A stretch of DNA of 64,000 nt from Gammaproteobacteria bacterium (lineage in GTDB: Bacteria; Pseudomonadota; Gammaproteobacteria; Burkholderiales; Burkholderiaceae_B): assembly GCA_018815245.1 (NCBI GenBank), contig JAHIXK010000011.1, forward strand, positions 372,001-436,000, in the 5' to 3' direction. Both the position numbers and the translations under genes were made by a program. Below, piece by piece: positions 1-10,148 of the stretch. The notes beneath the pieces are model-generated. The model had not been told where the DNA came from. It was given only the letters and a program-made list of their open reading frames with translations, and searched no databases. Positions within the stretch are counted from its first letter, which is position 1. Each line of letters begins with the position of its first letter.

Positions 1-137
1 GCATAAAGTGAGCTTGTGCTGTCCTGCATTTCATTTGATCCCGTTTTGATTGTTCAACTGTGATGCGAATTATTCATGGTTGAAAAAGTTTCGTAAAATG
101 AATTAAACTGAATTAATTATTCAGAAAAACTGATGAA

Positions 138-989
138 ATGAAAAAACTTGATCTGGATTCCTTGACCATGCTGGTGGCTGTTGCAGATTCCGGAAGTTTT
201 GCGGCAGGTGCCATGCAGGTACATCGTTCGCCCTCGGCGGTCAGCATGCAAATCAAGGGGCTGGAAACATTGCTGGGCAAGGCTTTGTTTGTGCGTGACA
301 CCCGCAACCTGGAACTGACCGCAGAGGGCCACACCTTGCTGGGTTACGCCCGGCAGATGCTGGCCCTGCGTGATGAAGCCTTCGCTGAAATAACCCGGCC
401 TGAAGTCAAGGGGCGTGTCAGCATTGGCGTGCCCGACGACTATGCATCTTCTTTGTTGCCACCCGTGCTGCGCAAGTTTTCTGCCACTTACCCGCGTGTT
501 GAAATTCAAGTAGTTGGCCGACCCAGTCATGAAATAGCGCGCATGGTTAAAGACAACACAGTGGATTTGGCCTGCATTACCCGTACAAAGGGTTGCCCCG
601 GTCAGTTGATCCGCATGGAACCATTGGTGTGGGCGGGCTCATCCAGCAACAAAATGATCTGGAAAGAACGCCCTTTGCCCATTGCCGTATTTGGGCAGGG
701 CAGCACCGCACGCGCGCACGCATTGAAGGCTTTGCAGCAGGCCAAAATTCCTTACCGCATGTCGTATGAAAGCCCCGCAGTGCAGGGCTTGGTCAGCATG
801 GTCGATGCCGACCTTGCAATTGCACCGCTGGCCAAATGCGGTATGCCATCGCATTTAATTCAGCTTGGGGCAGCAGAGGGGCTTCCTCCCCTTCAGCCTG
901 TTGAGGTGGTGTTGTCTCGAAGTGCCAAATCAAGACGCCCGCCTTGCGATTACCTGGCGGAGTTGCTGGTGAATGAGCTGGCCGCTTGA
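138..989 (+). CDS. LysR-family transcriptional regulator
   Basis: A 283-residue DNA-binding regulator. Residues about 3-62 form the winged helix-turn-helix typical of LysR proteins (FAAGAMQVHRSPSAVSMQIK is the recognition region), and residues from about 88 form the two-lobed effector-binding domain, beginning with KGRVSIGVPDD. Length is normal to slightly short for the family. The ATG at 138 is in frame with the HTH; the ATG five bases upstream is out of frame. A possible promoter, TTGAAA at 80-85 and TAAACT at 104-109 with an 18-base gap, lies just upstream in AT-rich sequence. The gene is convergent with the crotonase gene, so its target may be itself or a gene left of the window. The effector is unknown. 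Confidence 0.9.
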   Translation: MKKLDLDSLTMLVAVADSGSFAAGAMQVHRSPSAVSMQIKGLETLLGKALFVRDTRNLELTAEGHTLLGYARQMLALRDEAFAEITRPEVKGRVSIGVPDDYASSLLPPVLRKFSATYPRVEIQVVGRPSHEIARMVKDNTVDLACITRTKGCPGQLIRMEPLVWAGSSSNKMIWKERPLPIAVFGQGSTARAHALKALQQAKIPYRMSYESPAVQGLVSMVDADLAIAPLAKCGMPSHLIQLGAAEGLPPLQPVEVVLSRSAKSRRPPCDYLAELLVNELAA

Positions 990-1016
990 ATGCCTGCTTG
1001 AATCTGTAATTCGACC

Positions 1017-1796
1017 CTAGCTTTTCACTTTCCGCGCCGCTGCCAATTGTGCCTGCAGTGCATCAATGCGCTGGTGGTTGTCCTCTGAACCAATGTAGCT
1101 TCTGAACAGCCATTCCTGTGTGCGCATTGACATATCAAGGTCCTGATTCAGCACCACGTTGGAAAGGCGCTTGGTTTCCGCCAGGCAAGCCCGGTCGTAC
1201 TGGGCCATGTCGCGCGCAATTTGCGCAACCGATGACAGCAGTTCGCCTTCCGGAAACACTTTGCTGACATAACCCATGCGCTCGGCTTCCGCTGCATCGT
1301 AAATGCGCCCAGTCAATGCTACTTCCTTGGCGCGGCCCATGCCGATGATGCGCCACAGCGGGTCCATGATGGGGGTAAGCGACAGCACAATTTCACGTTG
1401 ACCAAACTTGGCGCGAGTGGAGGCATAGCGAATGTCGCACATCATGGTCAAGTCAAATCCACCTGCAATGGCAGCACCGCCCACAGCGCAAATCACGGGT
1501 TGCTCGCAAAACAGAATGGCGCGGTATGCGCGGTGAAACAGGGCGGTGTAGGCTTCGTTGTTTACTTTCTCAAGTTTGCGGATTTCATTCAAATCGAAAC
1601 CGGCCGAGAAGTAGCGTTCGCCACCTGTGAACACGATCACGTTCACGTCTTGCCGCGCACCCAGTGCATTGAACATGTGGCTTACTTCGTCCAGTACATC
1701 GGGTGCAAGGGCGTTGCCTTTGTCGGGGCGGTTAATGGTCACTGTGGCCACTTGGTGGGCCACTTCAAGATTCAGGTACTGAAAATTCATTCTCAT
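1017..1796 (-). CDS. Enoyl-CoA hydratase/isomerase (crotonase) family protein
   Basis: A crotonase-fold acyl-CoA enzyme of about 257-259 residues. Visible motifs are FSAGFDLNEI (first oxyanion-hole strand) and GGAAIAGGFDLTMMCDI (second oxyanion loop), then FGQREIVLSLTP. In classical enoyl-CoA hydratase the second loop reads GGGCEL, with a catalytic Glu; here GGFDL has Asp, while the other catalytic Glu (FGQxEI) is kept, so the reaction may not be simple hydration. Two starts are possible: ATG at 1796, overlapping the upstream stop in ATGA, or ATG at 1790, preceded by GGAAATGA. It is the last gene of a minus-strand run after the DUF305 and LVIVD genes, with which it is probably co-transcribed although no functional link is obvious. 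Confidence 0.85.
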   Translation of the reverse strand: MRMNFQYLNLEVAHQVATVTINRPDKGNALAPDVLDEVSHMFNALGARQDVNVIVFTGGERYFSAGFDLNEIRKLEKVNNEAYTALFHRAYRAILFCEQPVICAVGGAAIAGGFDLTMMCDIRYASTRAKFGQREIVLSLTPIMDPLWRIIGMGRAKEVALTGRIYDAAEAERMGYVSKVFPEGELLSSVAQIARDMAQYDRACLAETKRLSNVVLNQDLDMSMRTQEWLFRSYIGSEDNHQRIDALQAQLAAARKVKS

Positions 1797-3262
1797 TTCC
1801 ATGCGTTGTTGGTGACTTTGACAACGAAGAAACCCTGGTAACCATCGGTGTACCAAATTTCCTTGCGTTCGGGTACGAAAGCGGGGCTGGACATGGCCCA
1901 GTTGCTGGCTGGTGCGGGTTGCGTCAGCATGCGGTCTTTGACTGGGGCATTGAAGTAGGCCACTTCCACGGGGCGTTCGGGGTTGCGTATGTCGAAAATT
2001 CGCAAGCCCGACAAAATCATGCTGCAAGCCACAATGGTCGGGTCTACGCGTGTGGGCACGTTGCAATAATGCCCAGCGTAACCGCCGGTTGCATTTTGTG
2101 CGCCGGGGTCGTTGGCAATTTCTTCACGGTTGGCCAGGTTGTGCACTGCCAGGCGCAGGTTTGAAACAACAGCAGGTTTTGACTCATCCGAAATATCGAT
2201 AACGCGTGCAGCACCCACCAGCGGGCCGTTTGCAGACACAATCAACCCGCCGCCACCTGTGGCGTATTCGTCCACTTCGATCACATAGGGTTTGCCTTTG
2301 ATGGTCACCGGAATCGCGTTTTGCGGAATGCTGACCGTGTCCCAGGACACAGTAGAAATTTCGCGCACTTGCGGATCGGCTTTGCGGGCCTGAATTTCAG
2401 AAACATCCAGCACTATCATGCCCGAAGGGTCGCCCAGGCTGGCCACGTAGGCACGGTTGCCATCGGCGCTGATCGACAGGCCGTGCGATGAATACTGACC
2501 GCTCCACAAAGGGCGTGGAATGCTGGGGTTGGAAATGTCCAGCGCCACCAGGGTGGAGGTAGATGGCGATGCTGAATAGAACGTTTTTCCATCGGGCGAC
2601 AAGCCGCTTTCATGCCCAAATACACCCAGTGGTGTCGACGATTTCAACACCGGTGTACGGCAGTCCTCAGACACGTCGTAAATGTCTACAACACCCGGCC
2701 CGAAAGCCGGATTGCCCAACACGGCGGCCAGTACACCGCCTTCCTGGCTCAGCACCAGCGATTCATGCGGAGACAACATGGCGGGTGTCAGCAACCGGGC
2801 TGTGCGCACAGGCTGGGTGGGGTCGCTCATGTCGAACACATTCACGCCAGCTTCGCGGTCAAGAATGTTGGTGGGGTACAACAGGGTGCTGTCGTAGTAG
2901 GCACAATCGCGGCCTGCCTTGTCGCGGTAGCGTTCAACCTTGAAACCGCCCACCGTACCGATCACCGTTTCTGGCGAGAACGAACCCACAAGTTCGGTGT
3001 TGCAGGTAAAGCCCACAGCAGCCAGCCCAGCGTCATGGTCGGCCTGCGACACACGGCCTTGCATGCTGGTTTCCTGGCGGGAACCGGGGCCACATCGCCC
3101 CTGTGGCGTTGCTGAAATGTTCACGCCATCCACTGCCTGGCTTGATGTGGTTCGGGTGCTGGTGTTTGGGCCGCTGCCCGATTCAGATCCGCCAAGGCAG
3201 CCCGCGATCAAGGTGGGCAACAGCAAGGCCGACAGGGAAACGCAGATGGGTTTGTTCAACAT
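1793..3262 (-). CDS. LVIVD-repeat beta-propeller lipoprotein
   Basis: A 489-residue exported lipoprotein. The N-terminus has a signal peptide ending in the lipobox LIAGC (Cys22), followed by a Gly/Ser-rich linker. The remainder contains LVIVD-type propeller blades, recognisable as strand patterns such as VNVFDMSDPTQPVRTA, VDIYDVSEDC, LVALDISNPSIPRPLWSG, ARVIDISDESKPAVVSN and LRIFDIRNPERPVEVAYF. LVIVD proteins are surface or periplasmic propellers of largely unknown function. The gene lies 19 bases after the DUF305 gene and overlaps the crotonase start by ATGA, so the three are likely one transcript. No enzymatic residues are recognised. Confidence 0.85.
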   Translation of the reverse strand: MLNKPICVSLSALLLPTLIAGCLGGSESGSGPNTSTRTTSSQAVDGVNISATPQGRCGPGSRQETSMQGRVSQADHDAGLAAVGFTCNTELVGSFSPETVIGTVGGFKVERYRDKAGRDCAYYDSTLLYPTNILDREAGVNVFDMSDPTQPVRTARLLTPAMLSPHESLVLSQEGGVLAAVLGNPAFGPGVVDIYDVSEDCRTPVLKSSTPLGVFGHESGLSPDGKTFYSASPSTSTLVALDISNPSIPRPLWSGQYSSHGLSISADGNRAYVASLGDPSGMIVLDVSEIQARKADPQVREISTVSWDTVSIPQNAIPVTIKGKPYVIEVDEYATGGGGLIVSANGPLVGAARVIDISDESKPAVVSNLRLAVHNLANREEIANDPGAQNATGGYAGHYCNVPTRVDPTIVACSMILSGLRIFDIRNPERPVEVAYFNAPVKDRMLTQPAPASNWAMSSPAFVPERKEIWYTDGYQGFFVVKVTNNAWK

Positions 3263-3281
3263 GATTGGGAATGTCTCCGGT

Positions 3282-3923
3282 TCAGGAATTGTCGAATTGT
3301 TTTAATTTCATGTGCATCCAGCCAATTTCAGTGCCTTGCTCGCGGATCATGCTGACCGCCAAGCCTTTCACCAGGTTTGAATGGCCATTGCGTTGTGTAA
3401 ACCAGGCCATGGACAGGGCCGCCTGGTGGTGTGCAATCATCAATTCAAGAAATAGTTTTTCTTGTGCTCGACCACTTGATTGTCGAAGCTGTTCCAATTG
3501 TTGGGGTGTGGCTGCGCCAGCCATGGCACCGCCTTCGGCCTTGCAGCGGGCCTGAAACAATTGATCATCAAGGTGCTTTACGTGTGTTGCCTCTTCTACC
3601 CAACGCATGGGCGGGCCATCCACCATCACTGGTGAATCCCATGCGGTAAGCCAACCCTCCATCAAACCCATTTCATGGGTTTGTTTCATGACGATTGACT
3701 GGGCAAGGGCTTGAATTTCTGCTGATGTGTTGCTGCGCATGAGCATGGCCATTTGAATGGCCTGTGCGTGGTGCAGTAACATGCTGCGTGTAAAGCCCGC
3801 GTCAATTGGTTCCAAGGTGTTTCTGGATTCTTCAGCCGTATACGACAGGCCGATCGCAAGGCCAATGGCAAACAACACAGCCGCGAAAAAGCGGTGTGAC
3901 AAAGAATTTCCCGGGATTTGCAT
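3282..3923 (-). CDS. DUF305 family protein, membrane-anchored or exported
   Basis: A 213-residue protein of the DUF305 (ferritin-like, four-helix) family. An N-terminal hydrophobic segment, residues about 11-30 (FFAAVLFAIGLAIGLSY), acts as a signal anchor or signal peptide. The family signature is the paired-His motif MLLHHAQAIQMAMLM near residue 49; a second copy is ELMIAHHQAALSMAW near residue 160, as expected for a duplicated helical hairpin. The His and Met content suggests metal binding, and DUF305 genes are often found near metal-handling genes, but the function is not established. It heads the minus-strand group with the LVIVD lipoprotein 19 bases downstream. Confidence 0.85.
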   Translation of the reverse strand: MQIPGNSLSHRFFAAVLFAIGLAIGLSYTAEESRNTLEPIDAGFTRSMLLHHAQAIQMAMLMRSNTSAEIQALAQSIVMKQTHEMGLMEGWLTAWDSPVMVDGPPMRWVEEATHVKHLDDQLFQARCKAEGGAMAGAATPQQLEQLRQSSGRAQEKLFLELMIAHHQAALSMAWFTQRNGHSNLVKGLAVSMIREQGTEIGWMHMKLKQFDNS

Positions 3924-3994
3924 GTCTCGTGCAGTGTTATGTATATAACACTTCTACTTCCAGCAGGCTGTGCTGGATTCAGGGTGTGCTGCTT

Positions 3995-5020
3995 TTAGAA
4001 ACCCTGCGACAGGTTGCGGGTAATGTCAGCGGCAGGCGCCTCAACACAGGTGCTGGCGTTTTGGCCTGCCCACAAGGGCGAAAAATCGCCCGAACCTTGT
4101 GCCTCGGCCTTGGCACGCAAGGGCGTTATGCCCGGGGTGGCCAGGGGAAACTCGGGCGGGAATTCAGAGATCGCGCCCAGTTCCCGCATGATGCGGTTCA
4201 CAATGCCGCGCGCAGGCCTGCCACTGAACAGGTTGGTCAGCGCGGTGTGCCGTGCTGCCTCACTTTTCAACGCACGGCGATGAATGGCACTGGTGCTGCA
4301 TTCATTGGCCAGCATGTAGGCCGTGCCCACCTGTACTGCACTGGCACCCAATGCCATGGCAGCAGCTACGCCTTGTGCATCGGCAATGCCGCCTGCAGCA
4401 ATCACGGGTACGTTCACAGCCTTCACCACTTGGGGCAGCAGGGCGAATGTGCCCATTTGCAGGGCCAAATCATGGTTCAGAAAATGCCCGCGGTGGCCGC
4501 CAGCTTCCAGCCCTTGCGCAATAATGAAATCGCAGCCATGCGCCTCAAGCCATATCGCTTCATCTACCGTGGTGGCCGACGAAATAATTTTTGCACCCAT
4601 TGCTTTCACGCGCTGCAACAAGTCGGGTTTTGGCAAACCAAAATGAAAACTGACAAAAGGTGGTTTGAATTCTTCAAGCAGCTCGGCTGATTCCGCATTG
4701 AATGGAGTGCGCCCCTGGCCGCTTGGAAATTCATCAATATTCAAACCGAATTCGCGGTAATAGGGCGCCAGTGCGTTTTTCCAGGTCTGGTTGCGCGCAG
4801 AATCTATTTCCGGTGGTGTGTGTGCAAAGAAGTTAACGTTGTAGGGTTTGCTGGTGCCGGCTTCAATGGCTTGTAGTTCAAGCCGAAGTTGATCCCGGGT
4901 CAGCATGGCGCAGGGCAGGGAACCCAGCCCACCGGCATTGCTGACGGCAATGCACAGCGCGCTGGTTTGCACACCCGCCATGGGTGCCTGCACAAGCGGG
5001 TATTGTGTGTTCAAAATCAA
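3995..5020 (-). CDS. Nitronate monooxygenase (2-nitropropane dioxygenase family)
   Basis: A 341-residue flavin-dependent TIM-barrel enzyme predicted to oxidise alkyl nitronates with O2. Seen in the sequence: the N-terminal YPLVQAPMAGVQTS and NAGGLGSLP segments that hold FMN, the GLEAGGHRGHF loop containing the conserved His of the family, and a second FMN-phosphate segment VIAAGGIADAQG...ALGASAVQVGTAYM. Length fits. It starts at ATG 5020 and overlaps the stop of the upstream MFS gene by four bases (ATGA type), so the transporter and oxidase are probably translated from one message. The actual substrate is unknown; members of this family include detoxification enzymes for propionate-3-nitronate. 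Confidence 0.88.
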   Translation of the reverse strand: MILNTQYPLVQAPMAGVQTSALCIAVSNAGGLGSLPCAMLTRDQLRLELQAIEAGTSKPYNVNFFAHTPPEIDSARNQTWKNALAPYYREFGLNIDEFPSGQGRTPFNAESAELLEEFKPPFVSFHFGLPKPDLLQRVKAMGAKIISSATTVDEAIWLEAHGCDFIIAQGLEAGGHRGHFLNHDLALQMGTFALLPQVVKAVNVPVIAAGGIADAQGVAAAMALGASAVQVGTAYMLANECSTSAIHRRALKSEAARHTALTNLFSGRPARGIVNRIMRELGAISEFPPEFPLATPGITPLRAKAEAQGSGDFSPLWAGQNASTCVEAPAADITRNLSQGF

Positions 5021-6339
5021 TCTTTCAATTCCAGGGCACGGTTCAGGCTAAGCGCAGCCAGTGACCCCACTGCACCTGAAAGCAGGTACAGGCTGACATA
5101 TTCCAGACCAAAGTGGGCAGCAAGGCCCAGCGCCACCAGCGGCGCAAAACCAGCACCCACCAGCCAAGCCAAATCAGCTGTCAACGCAGCGCCCATATAA
5201 CGGTACTTCGCCTTGAAGTTTGCCGTAACCGCACCTGCCGCTTGGCCATACGACAAGCCCAGCAGCACAAAACCGATCAAAATGAAGGCGGTTTGACCGT
5301 CATCGCCGCCACCCATCATGTGGGGAACAAAGAAGCTGAACAGCGCGATCATGATGGCCAAAAAGCCCAGCGTGTTGCGGCGGCCCAAGCGGTCTGCAAT
5401 CACGCCGCTTAACACCACTGAACCTGCAGCCAATACCGCACCTGCCATTTGAATGATTAGAAACTCAGGAATTGAGCGCTCGGAATTCAATGCAATCCAC
5501 GACAGGGGGAACACAGTGACCACATGGAACAGGGCGTAGCTGGCCAAAGCAGCCAAGGCACCCACCAAAATGTTGTGCCCTTGTGAACCCATGATTTCAA
5601 CCACTTTTACCGGTTGCAGTTCACGCTCTTCCAGCAGGCGGGCATATTCATTGGTGGCCACCAAACGCAGGCGGGCAAACAAAGCCACCACGTTGATTGC
5701 AAAGGCCACATAGAAGGGATAACGCCAACCCCAGCTTAAAAAGTCGTCGCTCGACAAGGCATACAACAAGTAGGCAAAAAGACCGGCGGCAATGATGAAA
5801 CCTACGGGTGCACCCAGTTGGCCCAACATGGCGTACCAGCCACGTTTGTTTTCTGGTGCATTCAGGGCCAGCAATGATGGCAGTCCGTCCCATGAACCGC
5901 CCAAGGCCAAGCCCTGACCAATTCGCAGAATCGACAACAGCACAATGGCACCCACGCCCAAGGTTGCGTAACTGGGCAAGAACGCCATGCCGGCGGTTGA
6001 AATGCCCAGCATGAACAGGGCCACAGTCAGTTTTGTTTCGCGACCGAATTTTTGCTGCACTTTCATCAATGCGATCGTGCCGAATGGGCGGGCGATGAAG
6101 GCAAACGAGAAAACAATGAATGAATACAGTGTGGCGGTCAACGGGTCTTCGAACGGAAAAAATACCGCGGGAAATACCAGCACCGATGCAATCGCGTACA
6201 CGAAAAAATCGAAATATTCGGAAGCACGCCCAATCACCACCCCGATGGCGATTTCACCGGGGGATACATTGCTGTTGCTGCCATGGTGGCCCGGTGTGGT
6301 AACGCCCTGTTCTGCGTGGATGGTGCTAATGCCGGACAT
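5017..6339 (-). CDS. MFS transporter, metabolite:H+ symporter-like
   Basis: A membrane carrier of about 440 residues with roughly twelve hydrophobic helices. Early loops carry the MFS signature region, including FAFIARPFGTIALMKVQQKFGRE (loop 2-3 type, R/K-rich) and SVVLSGVIADRLGRRNTLG (equivalent loop 8-9). The order and the ASEYFDFFVYA opening resemble the metabolite:H+ symporter branch that includes citrate, alpha-ketoglutarate and proline/betaine carriers. The start is placed at ATG 6339 because AGGAGAA lies eight bases upstream; the longer frame to 6450 would run into the divergent promoter of cyoA. It overlaps the nitronate monooxygenase gene by four bases. Substrate not predictable. Confidence 0.87.
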   Translation of the reverse strand: MSGISTIHAEQGVTTPGHHGSNSNVSPGEIAIGVVIGRASEYFDFFVYAIASVLVFPAVFFPFEDPLTATLYSFIVFSFAFIARPFGTIALMKVQQKFGRETKLTVALFMLGISTAGMAFLPSYATLGVGAIVLLSILRIGQGLALGGSWDGLPSLLALNAPENKRGWYAMLGQLGAPVGFIIAAGLFAYLLYALSSDDFLSWGWRYPFYVAFAINVVALFARLRLVATNEYARLLEERELQPVKVVEIMGSQGHNILVGALAALASYALFHVVTVFPLSWIALNSERSIPEFLIIQMAGAVLAAGSVVLSGVIADRLGRRNTLGFLAIMIALFSFFVPHMMGGGDDGQTAFILIGFVLLGLSYGQAAGAVTANFKAKYRYMGAALTADLAWLVGAGFAPLVALGLAAHFGLEYVSLYLLSGAVGSLAALSLNRALELKD

Positions 6340-6394
6340 TTGTAGTTCTCCTCGAATCTTTGCGTGTTCCAATATTATTTTTGTTTTCAATGGC

Positions 6395-6424
6395 TTGAAA
6401 GTGTTATTTGCCAACTGGGACAAT
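6395..6424 (+). promoter_or_regulatory. Candidate cyo promoter with palindrome over the -10
   Basis: TTGAAA at 6395-6400 and GACAAT at 6419-6424 are separated by 18 bases, about 70 bases before cyoA. The -10 overlaps a perfect inverted repeat, GGACA-ATA-TGTCC, at 6418-6430. The hexamers are only moderate matches and the assignment is an inference; the palindrome itself is seen directly. Confidence 0.35.
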
Positions 6425-6495
6425 ATGTCCAATGCCCAGTAGCCGGCCACGTCAGTAAATTAGCATGGAATTCACTTGTAACCATGCTGGATATT

Positions 6496-7536
6496 ATGTT
6501 CAAGCCATTGAAACGCAGTCTTTTGTTGCTGGTGCCGCTGTTCCTGCTGGCGGGGTGCAACACCATTGTGATGAATCCGTCGGGCGACATCGCGTCGCAG
6601 CAGGCAGATTTGATCGTGTTGTCCACGGTATTGATGTTGATCATCATTGTGCCGGTCATTTTTCTAACCTGCTTTTTTGCGTGGAAATACCGCCAAGCCA
6701 ATACGCAGGCTGAATATGACCCTGAATGGGACCACTCCACCAAACTGGAACTGGTTATTTGGGGTGCACCGTTGTTGATCATTATTGTGCTTGGCCTGGT
6801 GACTTGGGTCAGCACGCACAAGCTTGACCCGTATCGCCCGCTCGATCGAATCAATGCAAGTACCTTGCTGTCGCCTGACCACAAACCACTGGTAGTGCAG
6901 GTGGTGGCGCTGGATTGGAAGTGGCTGTTCATTTATCCCGAACAGGGCATTGCCACAGTCAATGAACTGGTGACTCCGGTCAATGTGCCTGTTCGTTTCA
7001 AGATCACATCCAGCACAGTAATGAATTCTTTCTACATCCCTGCGCTGGCTGGACAAATTTACGCCATGCCCGGCATGGAAACCACGCTGAACGCGGTGAT
7101 CAACGAAGAAGGGCAGTGGGAAGGTTTCTCGGCCAACTACAGTGGTTCAGGTTTTTCCCACATGCGCTTCAAGTACGAAGGTGTAAGCGAGGACGAATTT
7201 GAAGGTTGGGTGCTCCGCAACAAATCGTATGGCAAGTCACTTGGCCGTGCTGAATATTTGCAGCTTGAACAGCCCACCACCAAACACCCTGTGATGAGAT
7301 TTAAAGACGTGACGCCCGACTTGTTCCACGCCATTGTGAATCGCTGTGTGGTGGAAGGTTCGGTGTGTATGGACACCCAAATGATGGCCGATTCAATGCG
7401 CAACCGCAGCGATTTGTCTGCCGATGAGTTGGCAATTTTGATCAACGACGCCATGTGCCGCATTGCTCCAAATGCCGATGCACTTCCAATCATGACTTCA
7501 GTAAAGAAGAATGGCTATGACTCAGTATCCAATTGA
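6496..7536 (+). CDS. cyoA: Cytochrome bo-type ubiquinol oxidase subunit II
   Basis: Subunit II of a haem-copper quinol oxidase, about 346 residues, in the inner membrane with a periplasmic cupredoxin-like domain. It begins with a lipoprotein signal (LFLLAGC, lipid Cys21), followed by two transmembrane helices and a C-terminal domain containing [20 protein letters not shown]. The domain lacks the Cys/His/Met ligands of CuA (the [15 protein letters not shown] region has no Cys pair), which marks a quinol rather than a cytochrome c oxidase. The start at 6496 gives a normal signal peptide; ATG 6484 is also possible. The end overlaps the start of cyoB by 26 bases. Confidence 0.93.
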   Translation: MFKPLKRSLLLLVPLFLLAGCNTIVMNPSGDIASQQADLIVLSTVLMLIIIVPVIFLTCFFAWKYRQANTQAEYDPEWDHSTKLELVIWGAPLLIIIVLGLVTWVSTHKLDPYRPLDRINASTLLSPDHKPLVVQVVALDWKWLFIYPEQGIATVNELVTPVNVPVRFKITSSTVMNSFYIPALAGQIYAMPGMETTLNAVINEEGQWEGFSANYSGSGFSHMRFKYEGVSEDEFEGWVLRNKSYGKSLGRAEYLQLEQPTTKHPVMRFKDVTPDLFHAIVNRCVVEGSVCMDTQMMADSMRNRSDLSADELAILINDAMCRIAPNADALPIMTSVKKNGYDSVSN

Positions 7537-9520
7537 AACAAGCCCGATTTTCGGGCGGCTTACCTTAAACGCGATTCCCTACCACGACCCCATCATTATG
7601 GGCACATTCGCCATGGTGGTGCTAGGTGGTCTGGGCGTGCTGGCGCTTGTTCACAAGCACCGCCTGTGGAGCACCTTGTGGAACGACTGGTTCACCAGCA
7701 TTGACCACAAGAAAATCGGCATCATGTACATGGTGCTGGGTTTGATCATGTTGCTGCGCGGCTTTGCCGACGCCATCATGATGCGTGCGCACCAGGCGCT
7801 GGCATTCAACGGCAACGAAGGTTTTTTGCCGCCGCATCACTACGATCAAATTTTCACTGCCCATGGCGTGATCATGATTTTCTTTGTGGCCATGCCCTTG
7901 GTCACGGGCTTGATGAACTACCTCGTGCCCCTGCAAATCGGTGCACGCGATGTGGCATTTCCTTTCCTGAACAACTTCAGTTTCTGGATGACCACGTTCG
8001 GAGCGGTGTTGATCATGGCTTCGCTGTTCATCGGCGAATTTGCAACCACAGGCTGGCTGGCCTATCCCCCGTTGTCGGGCATCCTGAGCAGCCCGTACGT
8101 GGGGGTTGATTACTACATCTGGGCGCTTCAAATTGCCGGGGTGGGTACGCTGCTTTCCGGTGTGAACCTGGTGGTGACCATTGTAAAAATGCGTGCCCCA
8201 GGCATGAGCCTGATGAAAATGCCCATATTTACCTGGACATCGCTGTGCACCAACGTGTTGATTGTGGCCGCATTCCCCGTGTTGACAGCCGTGTTGGGCA
8301 TGCTGACCATGGACCGTTACCTGGGCACGAACTTCTTCACGAACGACCTGGGTGGCAACTCCATGATGTACGTGAACCTGATCTGGATCTGGGGCCACCC
8401 CGAGGTTTATATCTTGATTCTGCCGTTGTTTGGTGTGTTCTCTGAAGTGGTGTCCACGTTCAGCCGCAAACGCCTATTCGGCTATAGCTCCATGGTGTAC
8501 GCCACCGTGGTAATTACAATCCTTTCCTATCTGGTGTGGTTGCACCACTTCTTCACCATGGGCAGTGGGGCCAGCGTGAACTCGTTCTTCGGGATCACCA
8601 CCATGATTATTTCCATCCCCACCGGGGCGAAAATTTTCAACTGGTTGTTCACCATGTACAAGGGCAAGATCCGGTTTGAATTGCCCATGATGTGGACCAT
8701 CGCGTTCATGATCACCTTCGTGATTGGCGGCATGACCGGTGTGCTGCTGGCAGTGCCACCCGCCGACTTTGTGTTGCACAACAGCCTGTTCCTGATTGCG
8801 CACTTCCACAACGTGATTATTGGTGGTGTGTTGTTCGGCCTGTTTGCCGGTATCAACTTCTGGTTCCCCAAAGCCGTTGGCTTTAAGCTGGATGAATTCT
8901 GGGGCAAAGTGTCGTTCTGGTTCTGGGTTATCGGTTTCTACTTTGCCTTTATGCCGCTGTATGTGTTGGGCTTGATGGGCGTAACCCGCCGGGTCAGCCA
9001 GTTTGAAGACCCAACTTTGCAAATCTGGTTCCAGATTGCTGCCTTGGGCGCCGCCATGATTGCCGTGGGCATTGCGGCGATGATCATGCAGTTCTATGTC
9101 AGCTTCCGTGATCGCGAAAAACTTCGCGACACCACAGGCGACCCCTGGGATGGCCGTACGCTGGAATGGGCCACCTCAAGCCCACCCGCAGACTACAACT
9201 TTGCGTTCACGCCCGTGGTGCATGACACAGATGCATGGGCTGACATGAAGAAGAATGGCTACAAGCGCCCCTTGAGCGGTTTTGTCGACATTCACATGCC
9301 CAAGAACACGGCCGCAGGCTTCATTATCTCGGCCATCAGCGCGGTGATCGGTTTTGCCTTGATCTGGCACATCTGGTGGTTGGCCGCTGGCGCAAGTGCT
9401 GCCTTGGTGGCTGCCGTGATCGCACACACATTCAATTACAAGCGCGACTTTTACATCAAGGCCGATGAAGTGGCCCACGCTGAAGCCGCACGTACTCAAT
9501 TGGAGCAAGCCCATGTCTGA
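7511..9520 (+). CDS. cyoB: Cytochrome bo-type ubiquinol oxidase subunit I
   Basis: The catalytic subunit, 669 residues, which oxidises quinol and reduces O2 to water while pumping protons. All metal ligands are visible: the low-spin haem His in [11 protein letters not shown], the CuB His with its cross-linked Tyr in [12 protein letters not shown], the CuB His pair in WLHHFFTMG, and the high-spin and low-spin haem ligands in [16 protein letters not shown] also marks a type A haem-copper oxidase. Length matches E. coli CyoB. The start overlaps the end of cyoA; ATG 7517 is an alternative six bases on. The stop overlaps the cyoC start. Confidence 0.96.
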   Translation: MAMTQYPIETSPIFGRLTLNAIPYHDPIIMGTFAMVVLGGLGVLALVHKHRLWSTLWNDWFTSIDHKKIGIMYMVLGLIMLLRGFADAIMMRAHQALAFNGNEGFLPPHHYDQIFTAHGVIMIFFVAMPLVTGLMNYLVPLQIGARDVAFPFLNNFSFWMTTFGAVLIMASLFIGEFATTGWLAYPPLSGILSSPYVGVDYYIWALQIAGVGTLLSGVNLVVTIVKMRAPGMSLMKMPIFTWTSLCTNVLIVAAFPVLTAVLGMLTMDRYLGTNFFTNDLGGNSMMYVNLIWIWGHPEVYILILPLFGVFSEVVSTFSRKRLFGYSSMVYATVVITILSYLVWLHHFFTMGSGASVNSFFGITTMIISIPTGAKIFNWLFTMYKGKIRFELPMMWTIAFMITFVIGGMTGVLLAVPPADFVLHNSLFLIAHFHNVIIGGVLFGLFAGINFWFPKAVGFKLDEFWGKVSFWFWVIGFYFAFMPLYVLGLMGVTRRVSQFEDPTLQIWFQIAALGAAMIAVGIAAMIMQFYVSFRDREKLRDTTGDPWDGRTLEWATSSPPADYNFAFTPVVHDTDAWADMKKNGYKRPLSGFVDIHMPKNTAAGFIISAISAVIGFALIWHIWWLAAGASAALVAAVIAHTFNYKRDFYIKADEVAHAEAARTQLEQAHV

Positions 9521-10148
9521 CTTATTGATGAATACAGCCATGAATGCATCCACTGACACCAGTTCACGTTACTACGTGAAAGAACATCATCCGAAAAACG
9601 GATCGCTGCTGGGTTTCTGGATTTACCTGATGAGCGATTGTTTGATCTTCGCTTGCCTGTTTGCAACCTATGCGGTGATTGGTCGCAACTACGCTGGTGG
9701 CCCCACTGGTGCGGAAATTTTTGACCTGAACCTGGTGGCCTTGAACACCGCATTTTTGTTGCTCAGCTCAATCACCTATGGCGTGGCCATGGTGGGTGCG
9801 CAAAACCGGAATTTGAAAAGAACCCTGGTTTGGCTAGGCATCACCGGTGTATTGGGTGTGGCGTTTCTGGCTGTTGAACTGTATGAATTCTGGCACTTCA
9901 TCAGCATTGGTGCCACGCCCCAGCGCAGCGGCTTTTTGACAGCATTTTTCGCGTTGGTGGGCACGCACGGCCTGCACGTATTCTTCGGCACCATCTGGTT
10001 GGTGGTGTTGTTGTTCCAGTTGAAAAAGCACGGCCTGATTGTTGAAAACCGCCGCCGCGTTATGTGCCTGTCCATGTTCTGGCACTTCCTCGACGTAATC
10101 TGGATCGGCGTATTCACCTTTGTTTACCTGATGGGAGTTTTGCCATGA
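9513..10148 (+). CDS. cyoC: Cytochrome bo-type ubiquinol oxidase subunit III
   Basis: An inner-membrane subunit of about 211 residues with five predicted helices, homologous to CyoC and COX3. Characteristic stretches are [22 protein letters not shown] near the start and [14 protein letters not shown] and [19 protein letters not shown] near the end. ATG 9513 is preferred: TTGGAGCAAGCCC places a GGAG nine bases upstream, and the protein then begins like other CyoC proteins; the start lies inside the last codons of cyoB. The stop overlaps cyoD in ATGA, indicating translational coupling of the operon. Confidence 0.94.
   Translation: MSDLLMNTAMNASTDTSSRYYVKEHHPKNGSLLGFWIYLMSDCLIFACLFATYAVIGRNYAGGPTGAEIFDLNLVALNTAFLLLSSITYGVAMVGAQNRNLKRTLVWLGITGVLGVAFLAVELYEFWHFISIGATPQRSGFLTAFFALVGTHGLHVFFGTIWLVVLLFQLKKHGLIVENRRRVMCLSMFWHFLDVIWIGVFTFVYLMGVLP

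Noticed and set aside
7622-8398. Minus-strand frames opposite cyoB
   Set aside because: His/Gln-rich translations opposite a firmly identified catalytic subunit; shadow frames.
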